Assembly: GCA_052143655.1 (NCBI GenBank)
Contig: JBKQSL010000105.1
Coordinates: 1 to 7,789 of the forward strand
From: CAVSUR01 sp052143655
GTDB lineage: Bacteria > Actinomycetota > Actinomycetes > Streptosporangiales > Streptosporangiaceae
Direction of reading: 5' to 3'
DNA: 7,789 nucleotides
Position 1 is the stretch's first letter; each line of letters opens with the position of its first letter. Below are positions 1 through 6,166 of the stretch, one piece after another. The position numbers and the translations under genes are program-made. The notes beneath the pieces were generated by a model, which was given only the letters and a program-made list of their open reading frames with translations, made no database searches and was not told where the DNA came from.

Positions 1-313
1 GGCATACCGCTCCCACGCGCTAGAGGTCCGCGTCGCTGCCACCATGCCATCTTCCCCCATCCTCCCGTTGCGGGCCATTACGACTCGGCGTTCACCGCAG
101 ACCCACGTCCATGCGAGCGGCGAAGACCTGCAACGAGGCCAGGCGGCGCTCGCCGTTTGACATCACCCCTGCGCTCGCCGACCGCGAGGTGCTCGTCCTC
201 AAGGTCGGTGTTCGTGGCAAGCTCTTGCAGATCGTATCCCCGGTCCTGTAGGACTGGGCAGAACTAGACGAAATAGCCATCGCCGGGATTGGCGGCGGAG
301 CAAGGGAGGCTCT
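1..313. other. Leader region without a recognised gene
   Basis: I find no gene here that I can support. A 46-codon frame on the plus strand (ATG at 111) and a minus-strand frame ending near 92 are both short, lack a good ribosome binding site and match no family I recognise. A second minus frame reads a fairly protein-like stretch (GYDLQELATNTDLEDEH), so a decayed gene fragment is possible. The last 90 bases probably serve as promoter and 5' leader for the secreted protein gene that follows. Confidence 0.4.
225..254 (+). promoter_or_regulatory. Possible sigma-70-type promoter for the secreted barrel protein
   Basis: TTGCAG at 225-230 and TAGGAC at 249-254 are separated by 18 bases. The second box matches the actinobacterial -10 form TAGGAT at five of six positions, while the first matches TTGACA only at TTG. 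A start of transcription near 261 would leave a leader of about 53 bases before the ATG at 314. The call rests on consensus matching only and could be chance. Confidence 0.3.
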
Positions 314-784
314 ATGGGCAAGCGGCTAGGCGCGCTCGGCGCAGTCATTGCAGTGGTGGCACTGGCGGTTGGTATAGCTCTTCCCGCTGCAGGTTCAACT
401 GGTAACGCCGCTCAGGATAAGACCATCCGCGTGACCGTCGTCACCACGGAGCAGAAGCTCCTTGATCTTGGCGGCCCGGGGTTCTCCCTTGGTAACGAGA
501 TCGTGTTCTCCCAGAAGCTGCTGCAGGGCGCAAAGCAGGTTGGGCACGATGGTTCGGTGTGCACGGAGGTGTCCGTGGCGCGCCAGGAGGCGCAGTGCAT
601 CGCTACCTACTCGTTCCCCGGCGGGCAGATCACCGGCCAGGCACTGGTTATCCTTGGCTCAAAGGCGCCGTATGTCGGGTCCATCACCGGCGGCACCGGC
701 AAGTACGAGGGTGCGAAGGGTGAGCTACACGTCCAGAATGTCTCGCCAACCGAGGGAATACTGACCTTCCACCTGGAGCACTGA
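314..784 (+). CDS. Secreted allene oxide cyclase/dirigent-like barrel protein
   Basis: This 156-residue protein begins with a clear Sec signal peptide: basic MGKR, a hydrophobic run over about residues 6-25, then small residues (AAGSTGNAA) suitable for cleavage near 27-33. The mature part of about 125 residues has the look of the allene oxide cyclase/dirigent barrel family. It shows alternating beta-strands, FSLGNEIVF near 57-65, the pair C83 and C95 that could form a disulfide outside the cell, and the family-like glycine motif ITGGTGKYEGAKGE at 124-137. In plants, allene oxide cyclase makes a jasmonate precursor and dirigent proteins steer phenoxy radical coupling. Bacterial members have no settled function, so no reaction is assigned. 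The start is supported by AAGGGAGG at 302-309, four bases before the ATG. It stands alone, with hairpins downstream and a broken integrase beyond them. Confidence 0.85.
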   Translation: MGKRLGALGAVIAVVALAVGIALPAAGSTGNAAQDKTIRVTVVTTEQKLLDLGGPGFSLGNEIVFSQKLLQGAKQVGHDGSVCTEVSVARQEAQCIATYSFPGGQITGQALVILGSKAPYVGSITGGTGKYEGAKGELHVQNVSPTEGILTFHLEH

Positions 785-825
785 CAGGCCGTTAACCTTC
801 CCCGCCTTCCTCGTAGGCGCAGCGA

Positions 826-847
826 CCCTGGCGAGCGGCGGCCAGGG
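826..847 (+). terminator. Hairpin downstream of the secreted protein gene
   Basis: CCCTGGC (826-832) and GCCAGGG (841-847) form a perfect 7-bp stem with an 8-base loop, 41 bases after the stop codon. No T-run follows, which is common for stem-only terminators proposed in high-GC actinobacteria. A second stem, TTCGGCG (849-855) with CGCCGAA (873-879), follows almost directly. Position and perfect pairing suggest transcription termination or transcript protection, but this has not been shown. Confidence 0.4.
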
Positions 848-848
848 A

Positions 849-879
849 TTCGGCGCAGCCGAACGCATGCGACGCCGAA
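849..879. repeat. Inverted repeat, 7-bp arms, next to the integrase remnant
   Basis: TTCGGCG at 849-855 pairs perfectly with CGCCGAA at 873-879 across a 17-base spacer. It sits between the hairpin at 826-847 and the first codons of the integrase fragment at 892. It may be part of a two-stem terminator, or a leftover of the event that placed integrase sequence here. No matching copy is seen elsewhere in the window. Confidence 0.35.
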
Positions 880-891
880 AGGACGGCCTAG

Positions 892-1224
892 ACGCTGCTG
901 GCCACCTTTACGAGCCTGCGATGGGGCGAACTATGCGCGCTCCGCAAGTCGGACATCGATATGGAGGCGCGAACAGTCCGCGTCCAACGCTCCCTCACTG
1001 AACTCCAGAATGGGGCGCTGGCATTCGGGCCGCCCAAGTCCGATGCTGGGCGGCGCACGGTCGGCTTCCCCGAACTGATCGCTCCGGTCGTCCGCGAGCA
1101 CCTGTCACGCCTCGCGCGGCCGGAAGATGACGGTCTCGTCTTCACCGGCCCGACTGGAGCGCTACTACGGCGGGGGAACTTCCGGCGCCGGACCTGGCTT
1201 CCCGCGCTCAAGAAGGCGGGGTGT
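892..1224 (+). pseudogene. Tyrosine recombinase (phage-type integrase) fragment
   Basis: Reading the plus strand from 892 gives TLLATFTSLRWGELCALRKS, the box I region of phage-type tyrosine recombinases. The R of SLRWGEL is the first catalytic arginine. It continues with SDIDMEARTVRVQRSLTE, GPPKSDAGRRTVGFPE (the region of the beta-strand lysine) and GLVFTGPTGALLRRGNF, ending near LPALKKAG at about 1222. There is an in-frame TAG at 889-891, so no N-terminal core-binding domain is attached. The frame then runs to a stop at 1288-1290 through unrelated sequence. The HxxR box, the second histidine and the nucleophilic tyrosine are all absent. A frame starting at the ATG at 961 would lose box I as well. 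The fragment cannot be an active recombinase. Its family is clear, but the element it came from cannot be identified. Confidence 0.85.
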
Positions 1225-1229
1225 AAGTA

Positions 1230-1700
1230 CCTACCCGCGACTGCGGCGATCGGACCTTGCCGAGGACCCCTCGCCGCCCCCGGCAAGTAGCTGGCCAAGA
1301 ATTCGTCCTCGTCAAACATGATGACTTTTGGGGCGTCATCAAAAGCCGCCCTGTTGAGCCGCGCAGGATCAAGTTCGAAGAGTGTGCCATCGACCGGTTC
1401 GTTCTCCCCAGCCTGGTCGTCCTGGGCTGCGAAGTAGAGTCCGATCATTGGATTCTCAGTCCAATCGAGCAGCCTCGTGGGCAACCCATAGTGCTGCGCC
1501 AAGAAGATCCATTCCCAGGTGCTCAAGGGTCGCTCGCGGACACGGGGCGAGGCGTCCTGGCGAAATTGTTTTAGCATGTCGAGCTCAGATTCGAGGAACC
1601 CGCGGTTCCGCGCGACCTGAGATTGCAGGCTCCACCTATAGTTGGCTTGGCCCCTGTACCACAAAGTTCCGCGGGTGCGGCTCTCGTGAAGGTGGGACAA
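1230..1700 (-). pseudogene. FRG-domain protein, truncated at both ends
   Basis: The minus strand encodes a typical FRG domain. RGTLWYRGQANYRWSLQS carries the FRG-type motif (here YRG), followed by TWEWIFLAQHYGLPTRLLDW, then NPMIGLYFAAQDD, KVIMFDEDEFLASYLPG and GPIAAVAGR. In intact members the last motif is followed by an Arg-rich/FTxH segment. Here it changes at about 1224-1230 into antisense integrase sequence, so the C-terminus is lost. The open frame runs on to a stop at 888, giving a 270-codon chimera. The N-terminus is also foreign: the only start (TTG at 1700) and the first nine residues lie within the inverted repeat of the insertion sequence ending at 1673, so native FRG sequence covers only about 1230-1672. 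FRG proteins are widespread and often lie near mobile DNA, but their biochemical activity is not settled. A low-level chimeric product is possible but unlikely to be functional. Confidence 0.85.
1673..1695 (+). repeat. Left terminal inverted repeat of the ISKra4 element
   Basis: It reads GGGTGCGGCTCTCG and then TGAAGGTGG, and pairs with the right end at 18 of 23 bases. It lies 21 bases past the transposase stop codon. The repeat also supplies most of the false N-terminus of the truncated FRG frame. The outer boundary could shift by a few bases because no target duplication fixes it. Confidence 0.7.
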
Positions 1701-1715
1701 CTCGGGCGGGATTCT

Positions 1716-3305
1716 TTATGCGGCGAGGAGCTGAGGCTGCTGGTAGCGGCTGTCGTGGTTGCGTAGTTTCTCCTGTTTGAGATGGAAATCGAAGTATTCG
1801 TCGAAGTCGCCGTTGCCGGCGAGGGCGCGGAGTTTCAGGACGGCTTCGGCGCCGTCGAGGCTCCAGCGGGCGCCGGTGACTTCCATTCGGTCCTTGATGA
1901 GCCACCTGGCTGCTCCTTCGATGAGGCCGCTGGCCACGGGCCAGCCGGCCTTGAGGAAGGCGGGGTAGCCGAGGTAGTCCTGCTTGTTTTCCAGGTAGCG
2001 GGCGCATTCGTCGGCGCCGGCACGCTCGGCAGGGCTGTATCCCCAGGCGGTGGCGCGGCGGCGGATCCCGGCGCGGACGTCGCGGTGCTTCCCGTCCAGG
2101 ATCCTTGCCGTCTGCTCCCTGACCCAGGCGCGGGCCTCGGGCTGGCCGGGGTAGAAGAAGCTGTTCGCGGCCTTCCAGAGGTATTGGGTGACGTGGATCA
2201 GGTCGATGAGGATCGTCACCTTGACCTGGTGCTTCGCGGCGAGGGCGTTGATGGCGGCGATCTGGGCGTTGTTGCCGTCGATGACGGCGAGCCAGGGCCG
2301 GGCGTGCCCGGGGTCGCGGCGGTCCGCCTCGGCGAACGCGTCCGCGATGACCTCCGCGATCGGGCTGCGGACCGACGCGAACAGCGTTTTTCCTTCCGCT
2401 TCCGGGCCGGGCGCGGGCCGCGGGGCGTCCCCGCGGCCGGGGCGGGCCGGGCCGAACAGGGCGGTCAGGATGTCGCCGGCGGTGCGGGGCGCGGGCGGGA
2501 TGTCGGCGACGGCGGCCAGCTCGGCCGTCCGCTTGCGGGACTTGCGCAGGTCAGCCGGGTCATCGGGCCATCCGCTTTCCGCTGCGGCCGCCGCGCGGGC
2601 TTTCGCGGCCTTCGCGGTCGCGGGCCGCAGCGCCTGCGGCAGGACCGTGAGCGCCGACCCGTCGGCGGTGAGCAGCATCCCGGTCTCCGGCGGGCACGGC
2701 TCCGGCCGCCGGGACGCATAGAACGCCCCGAAGTCGGCGGCGGCGCCGATCGCGAGCTCCTCGGCCTGCCGCTTGCCGAGGGTGATCGCGCCCTGCGCGC
2801 TGACCTGCGCCGCTGCCCGTCCGAACGGGACGATCGCGGATGCCATCGCGGCGCGTTTCTCCACCCCGGCCGAATAGGAGTGCAGGCCCGCCCAGTTCAG
2901 CTCCGCGTCCTGCGGGTACAGGTTCTCCTTCCCCCGCCTGCGGTAAGCGGTCCGGGACGTCGCCACCGGCCCGAAGATCATGATGCGCGCGTGCTCCTGC
3001 CCGTTCTCGGTGACCGCGTGCAGGTCCCCGTCAGCGTCCCGCACGTCCTCACGGCGCTGCTCGCGGGCCGCCCGCAGGTCCAGGTGCGCCTGCGCCACCA
3101 GCCGCATCAGCTCCAGCCCGTCCGTCATCGTCTTCTCTTCCAGCCGGACATGCTCCAGTGCGAGTGCCTCCGCCGACTTCGCCCAGCTGATCATCGACTC
3201 CGCGTGCTCGCGGACCGCGCTGAACAGCGCATCCTCGAGATCTCCTGCCCCCGGCTGCCCGCCAGCCCCGCCGGCCGGAGGGAAATGTGCAATGCTGGCG
3301 TCCAC
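1716..3305 (-). CDS. ISKra4-family transposase (DDE)
   Basis: This transposase catalyses cut and joining of the surrounding element. The frame is open from an ATG at 3383, but the better start is GTG at 3305, nine bases after GAGGAG (complement of 3315-3320), giving 529 residues. In that numbering the catalytic triad is visible: D215 in LTADGSALTVLP, D343 in AVIDGNNAQI and E463 in ASGLIEGAARWLIKDRM. Family hallmarks include ALRPATAKA, the IDLIHVTQYLWKAA block after the second Asp, and GARWSLDGAEAVLKLRAL after the Glu. The N-terminal part is charged and probably helical, and a Pro/Gly/Ala-rich linker lies at about 275-305. The frame has no stops or shifts and ends QQPQLLAA before TAA, so the element may still be active. 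A longer product from 3383 cannot be excluded. The long opposite-strand frame over the same bases is an artefact of composition. Confidence 0.9.
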   Translation of the reverse strand: MDASIAHFPPAGGAGGQPGAGDLEDALFSAVREHAESMISWAKSAEALALEHVRLEEKTMTDGLELMRLVAQAHLDLRAAREQRREDVRDADGDLHAVTENGQEHARIMIFGPVATSRTAYRRRGKENLYPQDAELNWAGLHSYSAGVEKRAAMASAIVPFGRAAAQVSAQGAITLGKRQAEELAIGAAADFGAFYASRRPEPCPPETGMLLTADGSALTVLPQALRPATAKAAKARAAAAAESGWPDDPADLRKSRKRTAELAAVADIPPAPRTAGDILTALFGPARPGRGDAPRPAPGPEAEGKTLFASVRSPIAEVIADAFAEADRRDPGHARPWLAVIDGNNAQIAAINALAAKHQVKVTILIDLIHVTQYLWKAANSFFYPGQPEARAWVREQTARILDGKHRDVRAGIRRRATAWGYSPAERAGADECARYLENKQDYLGYPAFLKAGWPVASGLIEGAARWLIKDRMEVTGARWSLDGAEAVLKLRALAGNGDFDEYFDFHLKQEKLRNHDSRYQQPQLLAA

Positions 3306-3495
3306 GGCCACCGTCTCCTCGTTCTTCGTGTGTTTCAGACGCCACAAAGAATGGAGACGGTGGTTCTCCCGTGCACGCACCACGGTGCCAGCCCTCAGCC
3401 CGCCATCAGGACGGATCCCCGCAAGTCCCCCGCCTGCGGATCCTCCCCGGAGCAGCTGGAGCTATATACCCATACGCCAGGACACTCCGGAAAAA

Positions 3496-3511
3496 CCTGG
3501 TACATCCTGGT
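3496..3511. repeat. Subterminal CCTGGT direct repeat in the IS
   Basis: CCTGGT occurs at 3496-3501 and again at 3506-3511, a period of ten bases or one helical turn. The inverted form CCAGG lies at 3477-3481. The cluster sits just inside the right terminal repeat and upstream of the transposase, where transposase-binding or promoter-control sites are often found. No equivalent cluster is evident at the left end, so the function is speculative. Confidence 0.35.
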
Positions 3512-3526
3512 TCACCCAAGAATCAG

Positions 3527-3549
3527 CTACCTCTGCGAGAGCCACACCC
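3527..3549 (-). repeat. Right terminal inverted repeat of the ISKra4 element
   Basis: Read on the minus strand it is GGGTGTGGCTCTCG followed by CAGAGGTAG, matching the left end at 18 of 23 positions. It marks the transposase-promoter side of the element. The bases beyond it do not encode a recognisable front part of the FRG protein. Confidence 0.7.
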
Positions 3550-3891
3550 AAGCCCTCCGCCTGCTTCCTCGGCTGCCGGTTGAAGATGTACCTCGCGTTC
3601 GTTCTCACGCCCACGGACGCCACCTGGTCGACCGCGGCGAACGCACCGACTCGCGGGGCTGATCTTGGTTGCGGTGGCCATGGGCAAGAGCAGCACAAGT
3701 CTAGAGGACGGTGATCAAGTAAGCAGTGGCAACGGCGAGCGGGTGCCACGACCTGGTTGGCGATGACCGTCACGTTCGCGGCGCGGATCTACCGCACCGT
3801 GGAACGGGAATGTGATGCAAACCGAATGGCGGCAGCAGGGCTCTACGCGGACGGGACCTGGCGTGGTCGGACCCAGCGGAACCTAAGGGAC
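3550..3891. other. Intergenic stretch without a recognised gene
   Basis: I see no supportable gene between the insertion sequence and acuC. Short frames exist on both strands, such as a 28-codon one from the ATG at 3680 and a 76-codon one from 3757 that runs into antisense acuC. None has a good ribosome binding site or a family signature. The minus strand directly next to the insertion sequence does not read as an FRG N-terminus in the frame that would rejoin the gene. No strong terminator stem was noticed after acuC. Confidence 0.45.
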
Positions 3892-5079
3892 TTATCCGCC
3901 GTGGGGCATCAGGCCGTGCTCGGGGAAGACGGCGAGCCTGGTCGCCATGATGGCCTGGTCGACGGGCTCGGCCGGGTCGTAGCCTGACTCGAACGGCACG
4001 TGCTTGCCGTCGGAGCCGTCGGTCATCACCTCCGGAGCCGGCCGGCCGGTCCGCGCGGCGGCGTACTCGCGCCAGGAGTCGGGAATGCGGGTGGCCGGGT
4101 CGATCGGCCGGCCCGCCGCCTCGGCGAGCAGGTGGGTCCACGTCCGGGGCACGACGTGGAGCAGTTCGTAGCCGCCCCCGCCGGTCAGCAGCCAGCGGCC
4201 CCCGGCTGCCTCATGGGCGAGGCTGTGGATCGACGCGTGGGCGGCACGCTGGGCGTCGATGGACAGTTCCAGGTTGGCGAGCGGATCGAGCCAGTGGGAG
4301 TCACAGCCGTGCTGGCTGACCAGGATCTGCGGGCGGAAGGCGCGCACCAGCGGCGGGATCGTGGCGTGGAACGCGCGCAGCCAGCCCGCGTCCCTGGTGC
4401 CGGCCGGCAGCGCCACGTTGGCGGCAGATCCGGAGGCGCCAGGCCCGCCTGTCTCGGCGGGCCTGCCGGTGCCGGGGAACAGCGTCGCTGGGCTCTCGTG
4501 CATGCTGATCGTCAGCACCCGCGGGTCGTCGTAGAAGGCAGCCTGCACGCCGTCGCCGTGGTGCACGTCGATGTCGACGTAGGCGACCCGCTCGGCTCCG
4601 GCCTCCAGCAGCCAGGCGATTGCGATCGCCGGGTCGTTGTAGACGCAGAACCCGCTGGCGCGCCTGCGCATGGCATGGTGCAGGCCGCCGGCGACGTTCG
4701 CGCCGTGCTCCGACCGGCCCTCCCACACCGCCCGCGCCGCGGCCAGTGTCGCCCCCGCCACCAGCGCTGATGCCTCGTGCATGCCGGGGAACACGGGATC
4801 GTCCTCGGTACCCAGGCCGAACGCGAGCACCGAGGCGTCCGGGCGCGGCCCGCCCGCGGCCCGCACTGCCGCGATGTAGGCGGGGTCATGGATCAGCTCC
4901 AGCTCGGCGTCGGTGGCGGGCTGCGGGCGCTCGAGGCTCACCCCGTCGCTGGTCAGCACGCCGAGCGCGCGGGCCAGCTCGATCGTCAGCTCGACCCGGA
5001 CCGGCGTCAGCGGATGGTCGCCGCCGAAGTCGTAGCTGGTCAGCCGGTCATCCCAGGCCACATGCAGCGTGCAAGTCAT
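3892..5079 (-). CDS. acuC: AcuC-like histone deacetylase-family amidohydrolase
   Basis: This is a zinc-dependent deacetylase of the arginase/HDAC fold. Bacterial AcuC removes acetyl groups from lysines, the best known target being acetyl-CoA synthetase. All catalytic elements are visible: the His pair in GGLHHAMRRRASGFCVYND (H134, H135), zinc ligands D171 and H173 in YVDIDVHHGDGVQAAF, the third ligand D260 in SQHGCDSHWLDPLANLELS, and the active-site tyrosine Y304 in LLTGGGGYELL. The N-terminus MTCTLHVAWDDRLTSYDFG and the motif HPLTPVR are typical of AcuC, and 395 residues is the usual size. The frame stays open to 5208, but I start at the ATG at 5079. The family's N-terminus begins there and the extra 43 residues look like translated intergenic DNA. 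The ribosome binding site is weak (GGTGG). It lies 83 bases after the SRPBCC-like gene on the same strand, so co-transcription is possible. Confidence 0.92.
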   Translation of the reverse strand: MTCTLHVAWDDRLTSYDFGGDHPLTPVRVELTIELARALGVLTSDGVSLERPQPATDAELELIHDPAYIAAVRAAGGPRPDASVLAFGLGTEDDPVFPGMHEASALVAGATLAAARAVWEGRSEHGANVAGGLHHAMRRRASGFCVYNDPAIAIAWLLEAGAERVAYVDIDVHHGDGVQAAFYDDPRVLTISMHESPATLFPGTGRPAETGGPGASGSAANVALPAGTRDAGWLRAFHATIPPLVRAFRPQILVSQHGCDSHWLDPLANLELSIDAQRAAHASIHSLAHEAAGGRWLLTGGGGYELLHVVPRTWTHLLAEAAGRPIDPATRIPDSWREYAAARTGRPAPEVMTDGSDGKHVPFESGYDPAEPVDQAIMATRLAVFPEHGLMPHGG

Positions 5080-5162
5080 ACGCCACCAACCCGAGTGCCA
5101 CGCCTCGCGGCCGGCGATCCAGGCCGCTGGTACCTCTGCCAGAGGACCGCGGTCATGGCGTC

Positions 5163-5675
5163 TCACGCCCCGGCAGCCACCGCGAAGCGCCATGACCCCG
5201 CTAGGCACGTCGGCTCTGCCGAGCCTTCAGGGTGGACCAGGGCGCATGCGAGCCGGGCCATGAATCTGCGGATGGTCGCCGCTGCGAAGCGGCACCAGAT
5301 CGCCTGCTCGAACCCGGCCGCGGCCAGTCCCGGCGGCTGCCGGTACGCTCCGGCCAGCGCGAGCACGGTGGCCTGTTCCCCGGCCCGGGTCAGCATGAGA
5401 TCGGCGCCCCGCCCTGGAAACAGCTCCCCGCTGGGGTCGATCGCCTCCCATCGCAGCGCGAGCCGGACGCCATCCTGCGTTCCTGATACCTTTCCGCAGC
5501 ACAGCCCAGCCAGCCGGGACATGGCCACCGCGCCAGCCAGGGCCAGGCCGGTGATCCCGGCCCCGTACGCATCCTCGCAAGCCCCCAGCAGCACGCCGCT
5601 GTCCGCCGGGTTCTCCAGTTCGGCCCGTGCGGCCGGAAAGCCGACTCTCAGCACAACCTCGTCTTCGACGAGCAT
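5163..5675 (-). CDS. SRPBCC-like small-ligand/START-fold protein
   Basis: This frame of 170 residues begins MLVEDEVVLRVGFPAARAEL and ends near ATIRRFMARLACALVHPEGS. The pattern resembles SRPBCC-superfamily proteins of actinobacteria. It has an early strand/helix VRVGFPAARAEL, a central strand pair with LRWEAIDPSGELFPGRGADLML, then ATVLALAGAYRQPPG and a C-terminal helix. SRPBCC proteins form a helix-grip fold with a hydrophobic cavity, and members bind or modify lipids, polyketides or hormones. No ligand can be named here. The ATG at 5675 is preferred over an upstream GTG/ATG-type start at 5741, because the added 22 residues are low-complexity and lie within the decayed transporter region. Its ribosome binding site is poor. 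The assignment is by pattern recall, so the fold is moderately sure and the role is unknown. Confidence 0.7.
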   Translation of the reverse strand: MLVEDEVVLRVGFPAARAELENPADSGVLLGACEDAYGAGITGLALAGAVAMSRLAGLCCGKVSGTQDGVRLALRWEAIDPSGELFPGRGADLMLTRAGEQATVLALAGAYRQPPGLAAAGFEQAIWCRFAAATIRRFMARLACALVHPEGSAEPTCLAGSWRFAVAAGA

Positions 5676-5809
5676 AGGACCAGTCCACCGATCTCCGGCC
5701 CGTCCAGTGCAGGGGCCACAGGTCCCCGCCGCCCCTGCCACAGGTCCGGACCCTCAGCCCCGGCGCAGCTGGCTCTGTCGTTGCCGAAGCTGCCGCCGAT
5801 CGTCCCGAA

Positions 5810-6055
5810 ATGCGGGAGCATGTGCCCGGTAGCCGACAGCAGCGCCACCCAGACAACAGCGACGGTCACCTCGCCGAGCATGAACAGCACGAGCAACACG
5901 AAGGCGGTCAGCAGGTAACGGCGATCAGCCTCCGCTCCCGCGCAGTGAGAAATCCCCGGCCTGCCCGGGCGTTCTTTGACCGTGCCGCCTGCTTGTTCCT
6001 GTCTGCGCTGGGCACCTGTTCTCCTCTGCTCAGCACGGTCACTTACAGTGAACAA
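5810..6055 (-). pseudogene. CDF/CzcD-type metal efflux transporter, N-terminal remnant
   Basis: The minus strand reads GAEADRRYLLTAFVLLVLFM, then LGEVTVAVVWVALLSATGHML. This matches the start of cation diffusion facilitator proteins: a basic pair, the first membrane helix ending FMxxEV, and the LLADAGHML-type motif at the second helix, here LLSATGHML. After GHML the sequence (PHFGTIGG) soon loses resemblance. No further membrane helices or the HxxxD metal-site motifs follow, so only about 50 of roughly 300 residues remain. The frame is open from a TTG at 6055 to 5648 (135 codons). A better-looking start is GTG at 6015, five bases after AGAGGAG (complement of 6021-6027), but it lies in a different frame. 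This suggests a frameshift in the early coding region. An intact protein would export Zn, Co, Cd or similar metals. It follows the permease gene on the same strand. Confidence 0.6.
6039..6051. promoter_or_regulatory. Short perfect palindrome upstream of the CDF remnant
   Basis: TCACTTACAGTGA has perfect 5-bp arms around a 3-base centre. It lies between the permease stop (6167) and the ribosome-binding-site-like AGAGGAG of the CDF remnant. Its place suits an operator or a small hairpin between the two genes. I know no regulator with exactly this site, so it is recorded only as a candidate. Confidence 0.3.
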
Positions 6056-6166
6056 GGCTATTGCGCAGAGCCATGCATTTTCCCGGATGGCACCTGATGG
6101 CGGTGCGGAACCGCTGGCAGCAGACTTGACGGCCGGATACTGGCGCAGTGTTCTGCGAACTCGGGG

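Larger units (their letters stand above)
1673..3549 (-). mobile_element. ISKra4-family insertion sequence, 1877 bp
   Basis: The borders are set by imperfect terminal inverted repeats: 1673-1695 matches the reverse complement of 3527-3549 at 18 of 23 positions, including GGGTG and GGCTCTCG. A single transposase gene on the minus strand fills most of the element, and the family matches ISKra4 by its transposase motifs. The length lies within the known range for the family. The left end cuts into the FRG gene. No convincing target-site duplication is seen: the left flank ends TTCCGC and the right flank begins AAGCCCTCCGC, so TCCGC occurs on both sides but not adjacent to the right repeat. The 166 non-coding bases upstream of the transposase contain an AT-rich TATATA (3463-3468), possibly a -10 box on the minus strand, and short CCTGG repeats. 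Confidence 0.8.

Noticed and set aside
111..251. Possible LuxR-type helix-turn-helix remnant (LADREVLVLKVGVRGKLLQI)
   Set aside because: The resemblance to the LTxREREVL motif is partial and the recognition helix is absent, so it is too weak to call.
888..1229. C-terminal part of the 270-codon minus-strand frame as FRG protein sequence
   Set aside because: This part is the exact antisense of a recognisable integrase segment, so it is not native FRG coding sequence.
1667..3560. TCCGC on both sides of the IS as a target-site duplication
   Set aside because: It abuts the left repeat but is separated by six bases from the right repeat, so it does not meet the requirement for a duplication.
1782..3662. 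626-codon plus-strand open frame
   Set aside because: It is antisense to the ISKra4 transposase. Its protein is Gly/Arg/Val-rich without family motifs, and such long shadows are expected opposite high-GC genes.
3757..3987. 76-codon plus-strand open frame after the insertion sequence
   Set aside because: It has no ribosome binding site, runs into antisense acuC, and matches no family I recognise.
5080..5208. Upstream extension of acuC by 43 residues
   Set aside because: The extension is Arg/Gly/Trp-rich and unlike AcuC N-termini, whereas the ATG at 5079 starts exactly at the typical family beginning.
4777..5832. 351-codon plus-strand open frame
   Set aside because: It is antisense to acuC and the SRPBCC-like gene, both of which show family motifs; its own translation is Ala/Pro/Ser-rich with none.
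5227..5856. 209-codon minus-strand open frame
   Set aside because: It overlaps the SRPBCC-like gene in another frame, is Arg/Gly-rich, and has no recognisable motif.
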